A stretch of 64,000 bases of DNA from Larix kaempferi (GCA_027924585.1 BSBM01000825.1:1220001-1284000), one strand, 5' to 3'. Shown: positions 45,861 to 59,621, counted from the stretch's first letter. Translations and numbers: made by a program. The notes: generated by a model not told the origin, from the letters alone.

Positions 45861-46178
45861 GATTTGGACACGATGAAAAAGGCCTCAAATGCTCTTTAGG
45901 GTTCTTGCTAGTCAAGAGACTCTTTTAAGGTTTTGTGACGCACATAAGAAGTCCTGAGATTTCCACAGTATGGCCAGTGATGATGAATGCCTGCAGGTGG
46001 TGGGCCTACATCCAGTATGAAAAAGGACTAGCTCTGTAGAACTTCCTATGACGAGTAGAGTCAGAGATTGGTTGAGATAGCAGCAGCAGTGACGATGATG
46101 ATGATGATGCATCGATGGCGATGATCCCGAGAAGAAGACTTGTCTCATAGATCTATGTCAAGAAATACCTTCCTAGTT
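45861..46178 (+). other. Copia B spacer before polypurine tract
   Basis: Non-coding, with a GATGATGATGATGATG run near 46090. No gene seen. Confidence 0.55.
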
Positions 46179-46187
46179 AAGAGGGAG
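46179..46187 (+). other. Polypurine tract of Copia B
   Basis: AAGAGGGAG directly abuts the 3' LTR. Confidence 0.85.
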
Positions 46188-46792
46188 TGTTGATGTATGT
46201 GTAACTTCGGAATGTATTTCATCTATGTGTTTCATATAAATTTATTGTACCCTTATTAGAGATGTGTTATTCCTCTATAAGGAAGTGTCGTCATGTGGAA
46301 TGACAAGTGTCGCAAGTGTGTGTATTTGCCGATGGGTTATTAGACCACCATGTGTGGGGTCGACCCTGAAATATATATTATATTGTGGATGTACCTATCT
46401 AGACAAGTCGGCCCCATAAGGTCACTTGGAAAACAGGTTAGTATAAATAGAGATCAAAAGATCTCTATTTAGATCATTCGGAAAGTCATCACTCTCTCAC
46501 TCAGAAAGTGGCACACTAGTGAGGAGGAGGATCATCTGCTTCTAGGAGACTATCTCAAGTGTATTTTGGTTGTACTTTGGTTGAGCCATTTCTCTCTCTA
46601 TCTCTGAGGAAGTTGTGGGGTTTTTCACCTTAGGGTTTTCCCCATTGAAACTCTATGTCTCTTGTCTCTCGTGCTTTTGATTCTTGTGATGCTTGTCACG
46701 CTTATTGTCATTGTTATGCATTGATATACTGTATATGTTATTCTCTCAGTGAAGATCCTAGAGTATTGTGAATTAATGCTCAAAATTTAACA
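46188..46792 (+). repeat. 3' LTR of Copia B
   Basis: Matches 39501-40105; TGTTGATGTATG to AAATTTAACA, followed by the TAGCC duplication. Confidence 0.95.
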
Positions 46793-46797
46793 TAGCC

Positions 46798-49700
46798 AAT
46801 AGATGATATGCAATTAGTTTGTACGTGAATCCTTCTTTTAAAAGAAACATTGTCAGAAACTTGACTCTATTGAAGTTTTTTCATGATGTGACTAAGTTAA
46901 TATTTGCTTCAAGTTAACTTCCCCTCTCAGTTGTTATGATATTTTCCACTTCCTCCTCCAAGGAATTCATCCATCAATGCTATACTCCAAAAAAATCTTC
47001 TTACCCACACCTAATGGGATTGAAACATCTCTCATTTTCAATCATGATATTCATTTTAATAACCCTTATAAAGTAACAAATACTTGGCTTGCAACTTTTT
47101 TCAATAATTTCAAGCACCTTTATAATTTAAGAATGCTTTACCGACACACAATTCTAAGATGTGACACTCTTAGGACTAGTGTCCATTCTTATAGAAATAA
47201 TAATGTCATTGTTGTATTGAAGTGCTCAAATATGTAAGATTTCTCTACTAATAATTCCCTTGCTCAATTAAGGAATTTGTAGGGAATTAGGGTGTGCCCT
47301 CAATCCATAAATTCATCTTCACATATTTATATGAAAGATCCTTGTTCTTCCCCTATGGCATCCTACTAAGGATATTTCTACACTCAATACACAACTTCCC
47401 ATATTGTTTTCATGGTCGTGTTGAAAAAAGAAAGTGAGTTTTACCACCATCTCAACAAATCCAACAATCTATAAATTCTTTGGCTGTTAGAACCAAACTT
47501 GTTGAAAACATTTTATAAAAAAACAATAAAAGGACAATATGTGATTTTGAAACAAGTGTTATTTATATATTGATCCAATTGCAAAAGAAAACCCACTTAT
47601 GAAGTTGTATGATAAAAACCATAAACTGCAATGATTTTTATCATAGCTTCACATACAACACCACTCTAAAGTAAGGTTTGAAGATTCCAATTCAGTAGAG
47701 TTAGCAATTTAATATCTAATAAAGTGATAATAAGGAATTAATGTCAATGGGTTTGGATATGTTGGCACAAAATGGATACCATGGTTCTTTTGCATGGGCC
47801 AACAAAAGGGCGTTACTATAGTCTAGTGTGCTAGCATTTTCAATCCCCTTAAGGGGGGAGGTCTCACCCAAAGCACAATGAAGACCATCACAAGATGGGA
47901 TTGGTTAATTGTATAGTTGAAATTGTTGGTTTACAAAGGTAAATATTACCATATTATCCAATTAAATACATGGCAAAAACACTTAACATCAGTCATTATT
48001 CTTTCATTCAACTTCAGAACAGTAAATATAATTAGACATAACAAAATTACACATAACACAAAAAATTGAAGGGGGTGAACAATATTTTCATTATATCACT
48101 AGACATATATTACAACAACTTACACCAATGCTTTAAGCCTTACATTCACTGCATAATTACACATTGTGGGATGAAAACCTCTCATAGATGGAACCCAAAA
48201 TCATATTACATAAACCCCATTACAGATCTATCTGTCATTCTCTATTTTGTCTCTGATATGGTTATCAAGTGCTCTTTGAATTGCATGGAATGCTTGTTCT
48301 CTTCTCTCATATTCTCTATCCTCTTCTTCCTTTTATACTTGTGGAGTAGGTCCAAAATTGGTTCAAAAGAGGTTGCATCCGTTACCTTTATTCCGCAACT
48401 TCCAGTACTCTTCTACAACTTCCTTCCTTTCTGCAACTTTCTTCCTTTGTATTCTCTTATTCCACTTTATTCTTGGTACACTTCAGAAATGACAGATCCA
48501 AAAGGCCTTGACCAAAAAGGTTGAATTAACCTCAAGTCAACTTTGCCGCATCACTAAGCCTTGAGCATCTGCGACTGTTGTTCCTTCAAATGAAGGAGCC
48601 AACATTGGTACTCTACAACGTTGGTTGAAGACATATGTTACTTAACATCATTGGTATTTAGCCTCTATATTAGTTATGTAGAATAAAATTGTTCGGTGCT
48701 TCTTGGAAAACAAGTTCCTATAATCAAGACGAAAGTATGCCTACCTGTGGCAATACACAAAAAAGACTTGGCTAATGACTTTTTGTATTCAAAATATTCC
48801 TTCTTTAGGAGTCCATTATAGAAAGGAAACTATTTTCTCCATATTCAACAAGTGACCAGGCTTGCAGTGATGAGTTCACGAGCATCATGGAGACTAAGAA
48901 ACAAAGATGAAGCATGGGAACTGATACTAGCGAGGTGAATAGATGCATCTTGGATTGCAGAGCGTCATTCTCTTAGAATCCCATTAAATTTAGTGGTATC
49001 CAAAGGGGGCTTCAAAGTTTTATATGTTGCAGGAATCCCAGAGGCAATTCTTGTTTGTAGAACATTGAGATCCCTCGAAATGTTTAGCTATTGTGAACCT
49101 TGGTATTCCTGCCGAATATGGAGCATTGAAATGTCCAGCTATCACGAACGGGTCTTGGGAGAGATCAATGGGGTGCTCTACATGGGCCTGAATGAGAAAG
49201 GCTTAAGAAAGGAAATAATATCATATAGTAGCAATGGAATGGACATAGGGGCTGGTGGGACTATCTGCATGGCTACAACAAGACGATGCACGGAAAAGGT
49301 ATTGTGGGTGATAAGAGATGTTATGTCTTCTTATACAGAGGGGAAACTATACTGGGGTGGTATTTCACATGGTATGGATTGGATATGAAATGATGCATCA
49401 CGGACCTGGGTATGGGATAGGGATCTTCATGATGGGCATTTCACAAGTCAAGGATAATGATTTGGGGAATCAAATGTGGGGAAAATCCTATGCCATGACT
49501 TGGAACATTAATTATCAATCCAGCGTGTTCGTAAACTTGTGAGGTACTATGCAAAGTATATGCAGAGGAAGTACTTAAAGTGCTTCAAAAACTAAGCATT
49601 CATACACACATATCCAAACTAGGATATTAAGCAAAACTAAAAATAAAATCTAAGCTCTTATGGGACCAATACTGTCCAACGCAGGCTATAAGCAAAATGT

Positions 49701-51044
49701 GAAATTATCTGTAAGCTTTCTCCTGTTCATATTAATTCCACAAGAATCTAATCATTTAATGAAAACAAACTAGAAAAGCTTCAAGCAATAAATGAATCTT
49801 TGGGATTGATACTATCCAGTAATGAGTGTATGATTATAGAAAACTAGGTTGGTGTATGTGAAGGACCAACAATAATTGACAACTTTGTTATACAAATATC
49901 AACTCAGATATTTGCAAACCAGATCCTTTCAACAAACTTAAAATATTTAAATGGAAAATATAGACTTTAATCACAATTCCCTTTTAATAGGTCCAACCAA
50001 TTACTTCACACAACATGTAGAGTCCTTTCAGAATTATGCATTATCCAACATAGTTAAAATAGTGAAATGAGAGATTCCATGTAAACCATCGAACTGTTGA
50101 TGCTAATTCAAAGAGGATTTACAATACATGAAATCATATAAAATTTAAACTATGTCACTATCTACTTAAGTAAACCCCAAAAATCTAATATAAAACCAAT
50201 GCAGAGAGTGAATCTATACTTGCAATTTTTGTGAGCAAATTCCAATTGCAGAGATTAAACTACTTTCCAAAATAAACCATGAAATTCCCAAACATGAGAT
50301 CAAAAGTACTCTAAATATTCAATTATTAATTTTTGAATCCTCAATTCTCTGCAATATCGCATAGGATGCTACAGGAATAATGTGAAATGTTGGAAATGAA
50401 ATTACCATTGCTTTAATTTCAAACCACACTAATCAAAATATATCCACACATCTAAATTATGAACACACACCACACAAATGATTAAAATAAATACACATAC
50501 GGGAGGTGTTTCTGAGATGAAGGGGGCCCTTCCTTCAGTCAGGAACAAACCCTAAAATTACTTATCTATCCACACAAAATTGAAAATTAAATAAGAATCA
50601 AACCAGTCCTTTTCATTGATGAGAAAAACAATATTACAATGAGAGTTACTGTCTATGCAATGCCACTACTTCCTAAGATCCCCCTATGAGACCTATGAGG
50701 TCCAATTTATACATAACATATGTTTATGAGTGGAAGAAAATGAATCCCCAGCTCAATAAACAAAATTTAGTAGAAGTTCCTATGAATCCGGGTTTTACAT
50801 GATTTTGGGCAGATTTGGGTTTTCTCTCCAGCCATATCTCCTAAACCATTGCAAATTTGGGAAAATAGCTTGTGTTTTAATCAATTTTCTATAATGTGAA
50901 CAAAACCCATGTTTTATATTTTTCTGATTTGCCTTCATCACCTCGGAAATCATGCCACAAGTTGGCTATTCAAAAATTGTTACAAATTTAAACTAACTCA
51001 TTGACCAAATGCTTGAAAGTTCACACGTGCGACTTGGGCATCTA
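46798..51044. other. No recognisable gene
   Basis: About 4.2 kb of AT-rich sequence. The longest open frames (48066-48524, 150 codons; 48993-49388, 131 codons) encode low-complexity or unremarkable sequence with no domain, and lack a credible gene context. I see no LTR pair, TIR pair or RNA gene here. Confidence 0.5.
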
Positions 51045-51440
51045 ATGAACATATGACCATTTGAATACATCCATCCATCATTTCCATGCGTTTGTTTCTC
51101 CATTGGAAACATGGAAGTGTGAGAAACAATGATGGCGCTATAACTATGTTGCTGCAGGATGAGGACTGTGTTTCTATAGGATTAGGACTATGTTGCTGCA
51201 AGATCAGTTGACCATGGAAAAGAGATGAATTATGCAATATGTCCATGAAATAATGGACATATTACCACCATGACACATCCTTCTATCACATCCATGCATT
51301 CATTTATCATTTGGACATGTGGAAGTGTGAGGAACAATGATGGTGTAAAAGATCACGATGCTGCAGGATCAAGCCAGTTGCTGTAGGATCAGTCCAATTC
51401 CTGCAAGATTAGTTCATTTGTTGGAGGAACTCAACCATCA
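51045..51440 (+). repeat. Diverged tandem duplication of about 200 bp
   Basis: The segments at about 51060-51160 and 51260-51360 share CATCCATGCRTTYRTTT, ACATGGAAGTGTGAG and AACAATGATGGYG in the same order. After each come several short TTGCTGCAGGATCAG-like units. Non-coding. Confidence 0.65.
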
Positions 51441-51515
51441 TTGTTAAACCCATCATAATACTTTTTAATTCACTAAAAATGAAGGAAATTAACAATAATT
51501 AACTAATAATTGCAT

Positions 51516-52809
51516 TGTCACGTCCCCATCTTGACCTTATTGCATTAAAATGTAAATGCGGTAATATTGTTATAAAATCATGGTGAGGAGCTCAAGGCCA
51601 AGGCCCCGCCATTGATTTATTGATGCATATGGTTTGCGTGCTAGCCAGGCACATTGGAATTTCAAACATCATGTAAATATGCTTTTTAATAAAATACCCA
51701 CAACTAGCTATGCAATGCAACAAGAGATGGGGGCATGATTTTACAAGGAATTGAGAGGGAAAACATTCAAACCCTTGAGCCAATCAAGTCGAGCCAAGTT
51801 TCAATCAGATAACCCATCAAACCCTCAACTACCCATGTTGACTTTTGTACCCAATCATTCATTTCTCCCAAGAGTTGGTTGAGGTAGTTAATGCCTTAGG
51901 GAATGGGAAGTATGGCTGTCCAAATTCGAGTATGGGCAAGCCACCCTTCATGGAAAATTGTGTTTTGCTCCTTGGGAAAAAAAAAGAGCCATGAATTTCT
52001 CCCCAATCCATTAACCATCAACCAATTTCTCTCCCTCACGAGTTTGGAGCTACCTGGGTGTTTTCTAGCCACATTTTCTGTTTTTTTTAATTCTCTAGCT
52101 GGGAAGAGGGTGTTTTTGTGTTGCAGAGCTGCTGGAAGAAGAGGGAGCTCGATTTGCGGTTTCAATGAGGTCGTTTAGGAAATTTGAAATGCTCATAACC
52201 TGTGGGATAAATCGGGTTTGCTCCCTATGGTCGAATTCCCCTTTCCACAGTCCGTTTTGGTGTGCCCACGATTTTGGGAAAACTAATGGCTATCCTATTT
52301 GTAAATCCCATTGTTAAAATATGCATCCATGCCCAATGATTGTGCTTGCTTTGTGAGAAACGAGTATGTTGGGGTGTGGATTATGGGTATCTATTTGCTT
52401 TGGCTATGCATGATCTTGAATGTCCCCTTTTCCTTGTAAGAATCATGCCCAGCTCGGGGGTGGCAGTTGCGTTGAGAGATTGATGAACATAACTGGCCTA
52501 TGGTTGGGTGGAGCGTTGCAGCGACATAGCTAGTTGCTTGGGACAATTGCACAATGAAGATAAGTATTCTCTATGTGTATTTTACTTCTGAAATGTTTTA
52601 ATTTAATGATTATTATTGATGTGCTGAATGCATATGAAAGATGTGTGTGGATGATGTTCTTATTCCACTGTGCATGTTTAATTGATTTGCATCTGTTCAC
52701 ATTTATTTTATGGTTGTAAATCTAATGAATGGAATGATTTTATGTAAAATCCCCAGATATTGGCATCATGTTCCCTTCCTCGAATTGGGTCTGCGGGAGG
52801 GACATGACA
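51516..52809. mobile_element. Solo LTR (about 1.29 kb)
   Basis: Begins TGTCACGTCCCC and ends GGGACATGACA, which are near-perfect inverted termini of the TG...CA type. It is flanked by TGCAT (51511-51515) and TGCGT (52810-52814), a 5-bp target duplication with one mismatch. No gag or pol is associated. The best explanation is an LTR retrotransposon reduced to one LTR by recombination between its ends. The terminal inverted repeat resembles those of chromovirus LTRs. Short frames at about 51900-52180 on both strands are chance. Confidence 0.75.
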
Positions 52810-52814
52810 TGCGT

Positions 52815-53775
52815 ATAATCTTGGCAAGGAAAATTTACGAAGGATTATGGAGCAAATGGTAGTAAATGGGTGAAAATATTATTTCAACATGGTCAAAAGA
52901 AATGAATGTAGATGGCAAAAAATATGACATATTGGTGACCCAACATCTCCATCACACCTGATATTTGGCATGCCCTCTTGCCAATGAAGTAAGGAACTGA
53001 TGATCTCACTATTAAACAAACCCAATCCACTTTGACTATACTTGCTTAATGGATTTAGAATACTTTGTATGGCAATCGAAAAAATGTATTTGGTGATACT
53101 TTGAATAACATTATGAATAGGGAATTGTATATTTTGTTCTATTGATTTTGTTCAACCATACTCTTGACATATCTTATGATGGTGAAGATCTATGCTTTAT
53201 GACTCTTGTCCAATAGAGTAAAATCCTTCTTGATTTGTTTTATCATAAACAACAAAACTTGCCATAATATGTGTTCTAGTCAAAGTGTCATCATGTTAGA
53301 TCATGCTGTGTCAAAATGGAAAGGTTCATGAATGAATGGGATGGTACAGTAGAATGATAAGAGGTTTATGGATGAGCGGATAATAATTTTGAGAGGAGGT
53401 TCATGACTGGATAGGATATGAAATCATAATATAGGATGGAACATAGGAATATGAAAAATATTTTTCATCATAATTTTCCATGTTCCTTAACAAGTTCTTT
53501 TTTGCCCACAGCTATGATTTAGCATGTTTGATCCACAAAAAATTTATTTGCTTGAATATGTTGTATATGGAAGCCAAGAAGACCGAATATGAGCATGGTA
53601 GAATAATAGAATGGTGACACAAATGTTCATGGGTGAAGGTAAAGGTAGTTTTCAAAGTGAAATAGGAATGTCAAGATCATAACAGTCTCTTATCATTATT
53701 TATAACATTCTTAACAAATCAAAAGGTCCTAAAAATGATTTTACCTCAAGTTACCTCATGAAGTCTTGGTTTGCA
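52815..53775. other. No recognisable gene
   Basis: About 960 bp of AT-rich sequence between the solo LTR and gypsy C. No motif I can support. Confidence 0.5.
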
Positions 53776-56700
53776 TGTAACATACCCCTTTTGCTGAAAA
53801 ACATTTTATGTTGGAAACATTATGTTAACTTTTATTGTAAAGTTTTATATTGGACAAGTGTCCAAGGATGACTGTAATTGCACAATATTTTATTATTTAA
53901 TAAATTAAATAGGAGAAAACACCTAAGGGGACTATTGAAAGAGAGTTTACTAACCCACTAGGTGGAATGGAATCTGGGGTAGAAGGAAATGGACAAGTGG
54001 CAACATCATGATGCAACTAACTAGTTGTTGGTATGGGACAACTCCCTTGAAATGTGGTCATAGTGCCCTGGAAGGTGGGACTAGAGCTTGAGGCTCATTT
54101 ATTCAAAACTGACCACTAAAGACCTAAAAAGTCTATATAAGAGCCATTGAATTATGAACTCAGGTTCATCACTTTTCCTGACGAGGAAATTTACCTTGGG
54201 GTTTTGCTGTGCTTGCATCCAAGAGATTCGATGACGGGATATGCTGATTTTTTTATCATGGTGTAAGTTTGCTTATTATACTACTGAGTGTAGAAGTTAT
54301 ATTGCTGCATGCAGAAGGCATATTTTGAGTGTAAAAGTTATACTGCTGAGTGCAGAAGTTATATTACTGAGTGCCTTGCTTCTACACAGATTCCATCTAC
54401 TTAGTGGTTCAGTAAGCAAGCTTAGGAGTCCAAAGGAAGCAAGTAGTTTTGGCTTCTTCTTCTCGAAAAGGTTGGGAGGAATAGGCCTCCTTGGGTGTTT
54501 GCTGGCCTTATCTTCATTTACAGGTTCTACTTGTCTCTTCAAATTCTAAGTAGTTAAAGTTTCTATCTGCAATTATCGATTTACTCTTTCAAGGATATTA
54601 TTAAACAAATGCATTTATTTTAGTTTCCGACCCAATTAGGATTCTGTATAGTAATGATTATGTAAGATGAATTGAATAAAATATTTCTCTGCATTTTTCC
54701 CCATGCTAATGGATCTGCATTGTACTCTAGGACAGAGAAACGTTTTAGGTAGATAAATTGATAGGTAGATTGCCAGATGAATGAGAAGATCAATACTATT
54801 GTATTTCATTAGTTTTTCCTACTATTAATATTCTGTATTAAATAATATAATTCTAGGTCTTTCTCTTATCATTCTTTTCATCAGTTAAAAGTTTCAGGTT
54901 CACTATATTTCTTTCATCAGTCTGTATTGAAAATAACTATTGCAAAAACATTTATTTCCTAAGTACACAATACTATTATCCCTTACTGCTAACAAGTATA
55001 TATGTCATGAAGACAAACAGTTTTCATATCCAAGTATTGAAATTATCTTTCTGTTACACAGTATTTAGGAAATCATAACAGATGTAAATTTAATAGCATC
55101 AACAAGTATTATATTACATTTCTATTCTGACAGTCATAGATTTAAATGAGGGTTTATTTATTTCCATGTTTTCTCTTTTCTAATCTTACATCAATATCTA
55201 TTTTATTCTGTACAATAATTTATTTCATTGATAAATACAATTACTAAACTTCTAATTTCATAGTATCTAACAATTCTAATGGAGAAAGCAAGAGCTGGTT
55301 AACTTGTACTATTATCCAAACAGAGTTTCATTTCAAACTTAAGATTTATGATAGGTTCGTACTCTTCACTTATCAAAACCTTGAAGTATCAACTTTTATC
55401 TTTCAAGTTTAAGAGTTTTGTTAAGTTTTCAAACAAAACAAGAACTTCATAACTGAAAACAAACATTGGATTTTGGCTCACAACCATCATAAAAATTGAC
55501 AGACATGATCGACGAGTAACACTTTCAAAACCATAAACTTAGACACAAAAACGATTATCATTTACAATCTTTAAGACCAATTTTAAGAGCATCTCGGCAT
55601 CATCTTGCGACCACATTACACGTTTTAATTGAAAACATAAACAGTAAAACCATACGAATAGCTCGTTGTGGACATCTATTTTTTTTTAGAAGATAAAACA
55701 TTTGTTATCATAACAGTAGAACATTTCCAAGAACCCACATTAGGGTTTGACCATTTTAAATACAGGGCTAAACCCTTAGCAATCAAGCTTTTCATAAAAT
55801 ACAATAGTGGAAAAACGTTAAAAATATCAAATGCATACAAACTAGAGCCCTGCTCTTGAACACAAACACAAACACGATAAAGTAGGAAAACAAGCTATTG
55901 TATTATCAAATACATAGCAGATTGAAAATATTAAGCTTCGCTTCATTTACACAAAATAGAGCAATGCTTACAGTATCATCCACACAAATGTAGGTCGAAT
56001 GAAAACATAAAACCCTTTCATTATCGAGATCAGTGGAAGGGTAAAACCCTCTCCTGAGTATATTCTTTTATGGATTATACAATGGAAAACAATTACTACT
56101 AAAAACAACGATGAAAGGGTCGAGGATTCATCCTCCCCAAGATACCAATATCTCACAGGATTTCGATGAAGGTCACCCTCATAGCCCAAGAAAACACAAA
56201 GTCTCGACAAAGAACACAATGAAGGTCCACTAGTCATCTAACCAGAGTAATGAGTAACCAGTGAAGCTTACCGGTCTTTTTGCAGTAGCCAGCTTTCAAA
56301 ACCTAAGCAGAAAAGCAATCGACTAAGGTACCTACCAATGGAACACGATTGGGGTTAAAACAAGCATTTCACAGAAGTCAATACAGGTGAGATAATAATA
56401 ACTGAAACTCTCAAAACATAATGGAAGACACAAGGTTTGAACTGAGAACCTTTACCTTTAAGTTATCACCGCAGTAGAATGCCAAGACTGTGCAAATGAC
56501 ACCCATTACTCCACCATCAAAAGTGAAGAAGGGTGGACAACAACCCTGAAAACTATCACCTAATAGACAGGAAAAGCTAAGTATCGAACCAACTTCAAAG
56601 AAGAATCAGATGCTCATTCTGGAACTTAGATTTCAAGCTGTCACTGTAAAAATCCATGAGAGTATCAGCTCTTAAGCTACCAACAAGTCACAGTTTTGAA

Positions 56701-58152
56701 CCATGGGCACTCCACAAAAACCTGTTAACAAAACCCTGAATGCTCTCGGCCTATCAGCCTCTCCTCAGAGCCACTACACCAAATGACAAAGAAACAATAA
56801 CTTCGTTGCACATAGTGGAGGTTAGGGTTAGATCCCAAAGTCCAAACCTTTGCTAGATCAACGGTGGAGATCACAGAAGGGTTTTCACGTAAACCCAAGC
56901 AACAACCATATTAAATAACACCATCATTACCATAGCCACCGAGGAAGAAAACTCAGTTAACATTCGAACCAAAGCACTTACAGCTCGTCACAATGCTTGA
57001 AACATCACCACACCATCACGTGCATGCTCCACGACGATGTCCACGAAGACATTCCGCTGTCTTGGTAGTTGGGAATATTAAATGCAAAGGGAAGCCCAAG
57101 TGCCTGCCAGCACAATACCTTCATAGTGTTAATGTCAACCACTCATACAATGCACCGAGTTGTTGATGAAACGCACCATTTGGTTATGTAATAACACCTT
57201 GTGGTAAGTCAAGGTGTTGTCAGATGCATTGCTAGGAAACCATATTGTCATATAGGGTCACGAACTGCACACACACAATACCATATAATTGTTGTCATAA
57301 GACTTTGCATAGGATTCGACATGTATATATTTCAATATAGTATAAGAAGTAAATAAGAATTTGTATATAGTTCATAGGTTAGCAATTAACTATGATATGA
57401 ATTGCAATAAATTCCTAAATTAGAATTTAATCAAATATTGCATGAAATTCTTAGGGTCTAGAGCATACAAGGATATGCATATAGATAATGCACGTAATTG
57501 TTGTTAACCATTACATATCGAATAAGATTATCCTCATAATTTGCATCAATAGAAACTCACGACAACAACACATAGAATTAAACTATGATTTATGGATCCT
57601 AATCAATTGTTTGAACAAATTAACAAAAGGTTAGTATAGGGGTTAGGAATATTACAACTGACATACTTCTGTTTTACAAACTAGGCTAACTGAAGTTCTC
57701 ACCAATAGCATTTTTGACATTATGTCTCATAAATCATTAAGACTTGGGAGACATGGAAACTGGTTAGAAACTCTTCGGTCACATGTTGTAAACACTAAAG
57801 CTCTTACCTGTAATCTGCGAAAAAGGATGATTCAAATGCTTTAGCACGAATGCTAAGTAAGCCTCGGGGCATCCGTAGGACCCCTTCATCATCAAATAAA
57901 AGAAACAATAGTTTACACATATAAACTTATATCATTAGATCAGCAACAAAGAATTGTGAAAGTACATTTGAGTAAGTTCAACATTGAAATGAAGATATTA
58001 ATTATCTTGTCGCAACATTACACTTTCGACCAACACAACATTTAGTACAGCAAGACGACATTTAAACATTTATTATATTTCCGCATAGTTAGATTACACA
58101 TTAAAATATATATTGAAAATTTTTAAAGTTTTGTAAATTTCAGGTTGTTACA
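53776..58152 (+). repeat. 5' LTR of gypsy C
   Basis: The start TGTAACATACCC and end GTTGTTACA form the inverted terminus TGTAACA/TGTTACA. A TATA box (TCTATATAAGAG) is at 54132-54143, conserved at 63302-63313. Downstream, four or five TGAGTGCAGAAGTTATA-like units occur at about 54280-54380. The remaining 3.5 kb is AT-rich and I see no convincing coding frame in it. Confidence 0.9.
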
Positions 58153-58154
58153 TG

Positions 58155-58166
58155 TGGTATCAGAGC
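58155..58166 (+). other. Primer-binding site of gypsy C (tRNA-iMet type)
   Basis: TGGTATCAGAGC, two bases inside the 5' LTR. Confidence 0.92.
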
Positions 58167-58296
58167 GCGAGTTCAAACTCTAGACCTGAAATAGGCTCAC
58201 GCGTGCAAACAGAAAATAAAAATCAGAAAGTTTATGTTACTATCTTTTATTTTTAATTTTATTTTTTACATAACAATTTGATATTAATTTGCAGGT

Positions 58297-59609
58297 ATGG
58301 ACATACCGGAGGAATCAACAGAGGAAATATCTCCTCGTAATGAGCATAATAACAATAATAATAATGAAGGAATATATGTTGAATTAAATAACCAATCTTT
58401 GGAACTTCTACATACGGTAAAAGATTTAAAATCTGAGATAAGAACTGTTAAAGAAGAAATGAACGCATTATGAAAGCACAGGAAGGGTTAAATCAAATTC
58501 TAATGAAGAAATACCATCACAAAGAAAGAGGAAGGAAATCAAAAGTAAATTCTGATTCTAGTACAATGTCCCACAAACATAAACACAAGAAAACAAATAA
58601 TGGTAAAAGTATTAGTTACTCTTCCTCTGAATCTGATCGAAGTAATGATAAATCTGATCATGATAACAGTGACAGTGATTGTTGTTCCAAGAAGAGGAAG
58701 TATAAGAATCATGAACAAATTACTTGAGAGTTTAAAAAGATTAAGCCACCAAATTTTAATGGCGAAACTAAAAATGGAGAGACAGTTGAAGCATGGATGT
58801 CTGGAATGAAGAAATACTTTAATATTTACGATCACTCTTCTTAGTTAAAAGCCAAGATGGCTATTTCAAATCTGATAGGAAAGGTAGATATATGGTGGCA
58901 GGATCTTAAAATAATTAAGAGCATAGAGGAAAGAGACGTAACCTGGAATATGTTTAAAAATTTATTTAAGAAAAATTTCTTGTCAGAACAGTACTATGAA
59001 GATAAATCAAAAGAGTTTTATGATCTAAAATTGGGTACTATGAACATGAAGGAGTTGTGCAGCAATTTCCTTAGCTTGTTGAGGTATGTACCTTACATGG
59101 TTGAAGAGAAGCCTAAGGTGCAAAGCTTTCTAAGTTGTCTACCTTTCAACATAAAAGACAGGATTGAGTATGATAACCCTTCCACTCTGGAAGAGGCTAT
59201 GAGGAAAGCAAATTTCTGTTTTGACCAAAATAGAAAAAGAGAAGGAACAACTAGCTGGAAAAGTAATAAGTCTAATCATTTCGAGCATAAAAAGAAGAGA
59301 TTTAATCATAATTCTGGAAGTTTTAAGAAAAAATTTAATAACATAAATTTTCCAAGTAATAATTACAAGAGTAATGCACCACAAAATTTTACTGCTGCGA
59401 GAAATGTACCTAATAACAATAACAACACTAGGTATGCCGAACAGAAAGGACCTTTGAAGTGTTTTGATTGTGGTGGACCACATAAGAAAGCAGATTTCCC
59501 ACACAACAAAAGGACAACCAACAACATTCATAGCATACAAGCAGAGCCAACAGTTGGTGATGTGGCAAGAGAAATGCCAAGGATAAATGCAGCGCTGGAA
59601 AATCGGTAA
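58297..59609 (+). pseudogene. Gag of gypsy C
   Basis: ATG 58297 (MDIPEESTEEISPRN) starts a 58-codon piece ending at TGA 58471. A one-base loss there explains the shift into the next frame (an ATGA overlap). A Ser/Lys-rich region is followed by the capsid domain: IKPPNFNGETKNGETVEAW, KVDIWWQDLK, EQYYEDKSKEFYDLKLG. TGA at 58725 and TAG at 58843 interrupt it. The zinc knuckle CFDCGGPHKKADF (about 59460) has lost its last Cys to Phe. A frame change separates it from protease. Confidence 0.87.
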
Positions 59610-59621
59610 GTAGACCATCAA

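Larger units (their letters stand above)
39501..46792 (+). mobile_element. Copia B: complete but decayed Ty1/copia retrotransposon
   Basis: A 7.3-kb element with LTRs at 39501-40105 and 46188-46792 and perfect TAGCC duplications (39496-39500 and 46793-46797). The primer site, gag, protease, integrase, RT, RNase H, minisatellite arrays and polypurine tract are all present in order. By my hand count the LTRs differ at about 31 of 605 positions. Pol is broken by one frameshift and several stops, and two catalytic Asp residues are changed to Asn. It is related to Copia A in LTR and protein sequence. Confidence 0.96.

Noticed and set aside
45275-45871. 198-codon minus-strand open frame
   Set aside because: It runs across the CATGTAATTTGTGCC tandem array; the repeated peptide is a by-product of the DNA repeat and has no independent start context or homology.
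48066-48524. 152-codon plus-strand frame
   Set aside because: Hydrophobic, low-complexity translation with no domain, and the surroundings are non-coding AT-rich DNA.
48993-49542. Pair of overlapping frames (131 and 74 codons)
   Set aside because: No recognisable motif, no repeat or homologue within the window, and length compatible with chance.
51896-52178. Opposing frames of about 90 codons in the solo LTR
   Set aside because: They are complementary to each other, have no domain, and lie within a non-coding LTR.
54241-54549. 102-codon frame in gypsy C LTR, partly open in the 3' LTR too
   Set aside because: The N-terminal part is made by TGAGTGCAGAAGTTATA repeats, the start is not conserved between LTRs, and openness in both copies follows from the LTRs being duplicates.
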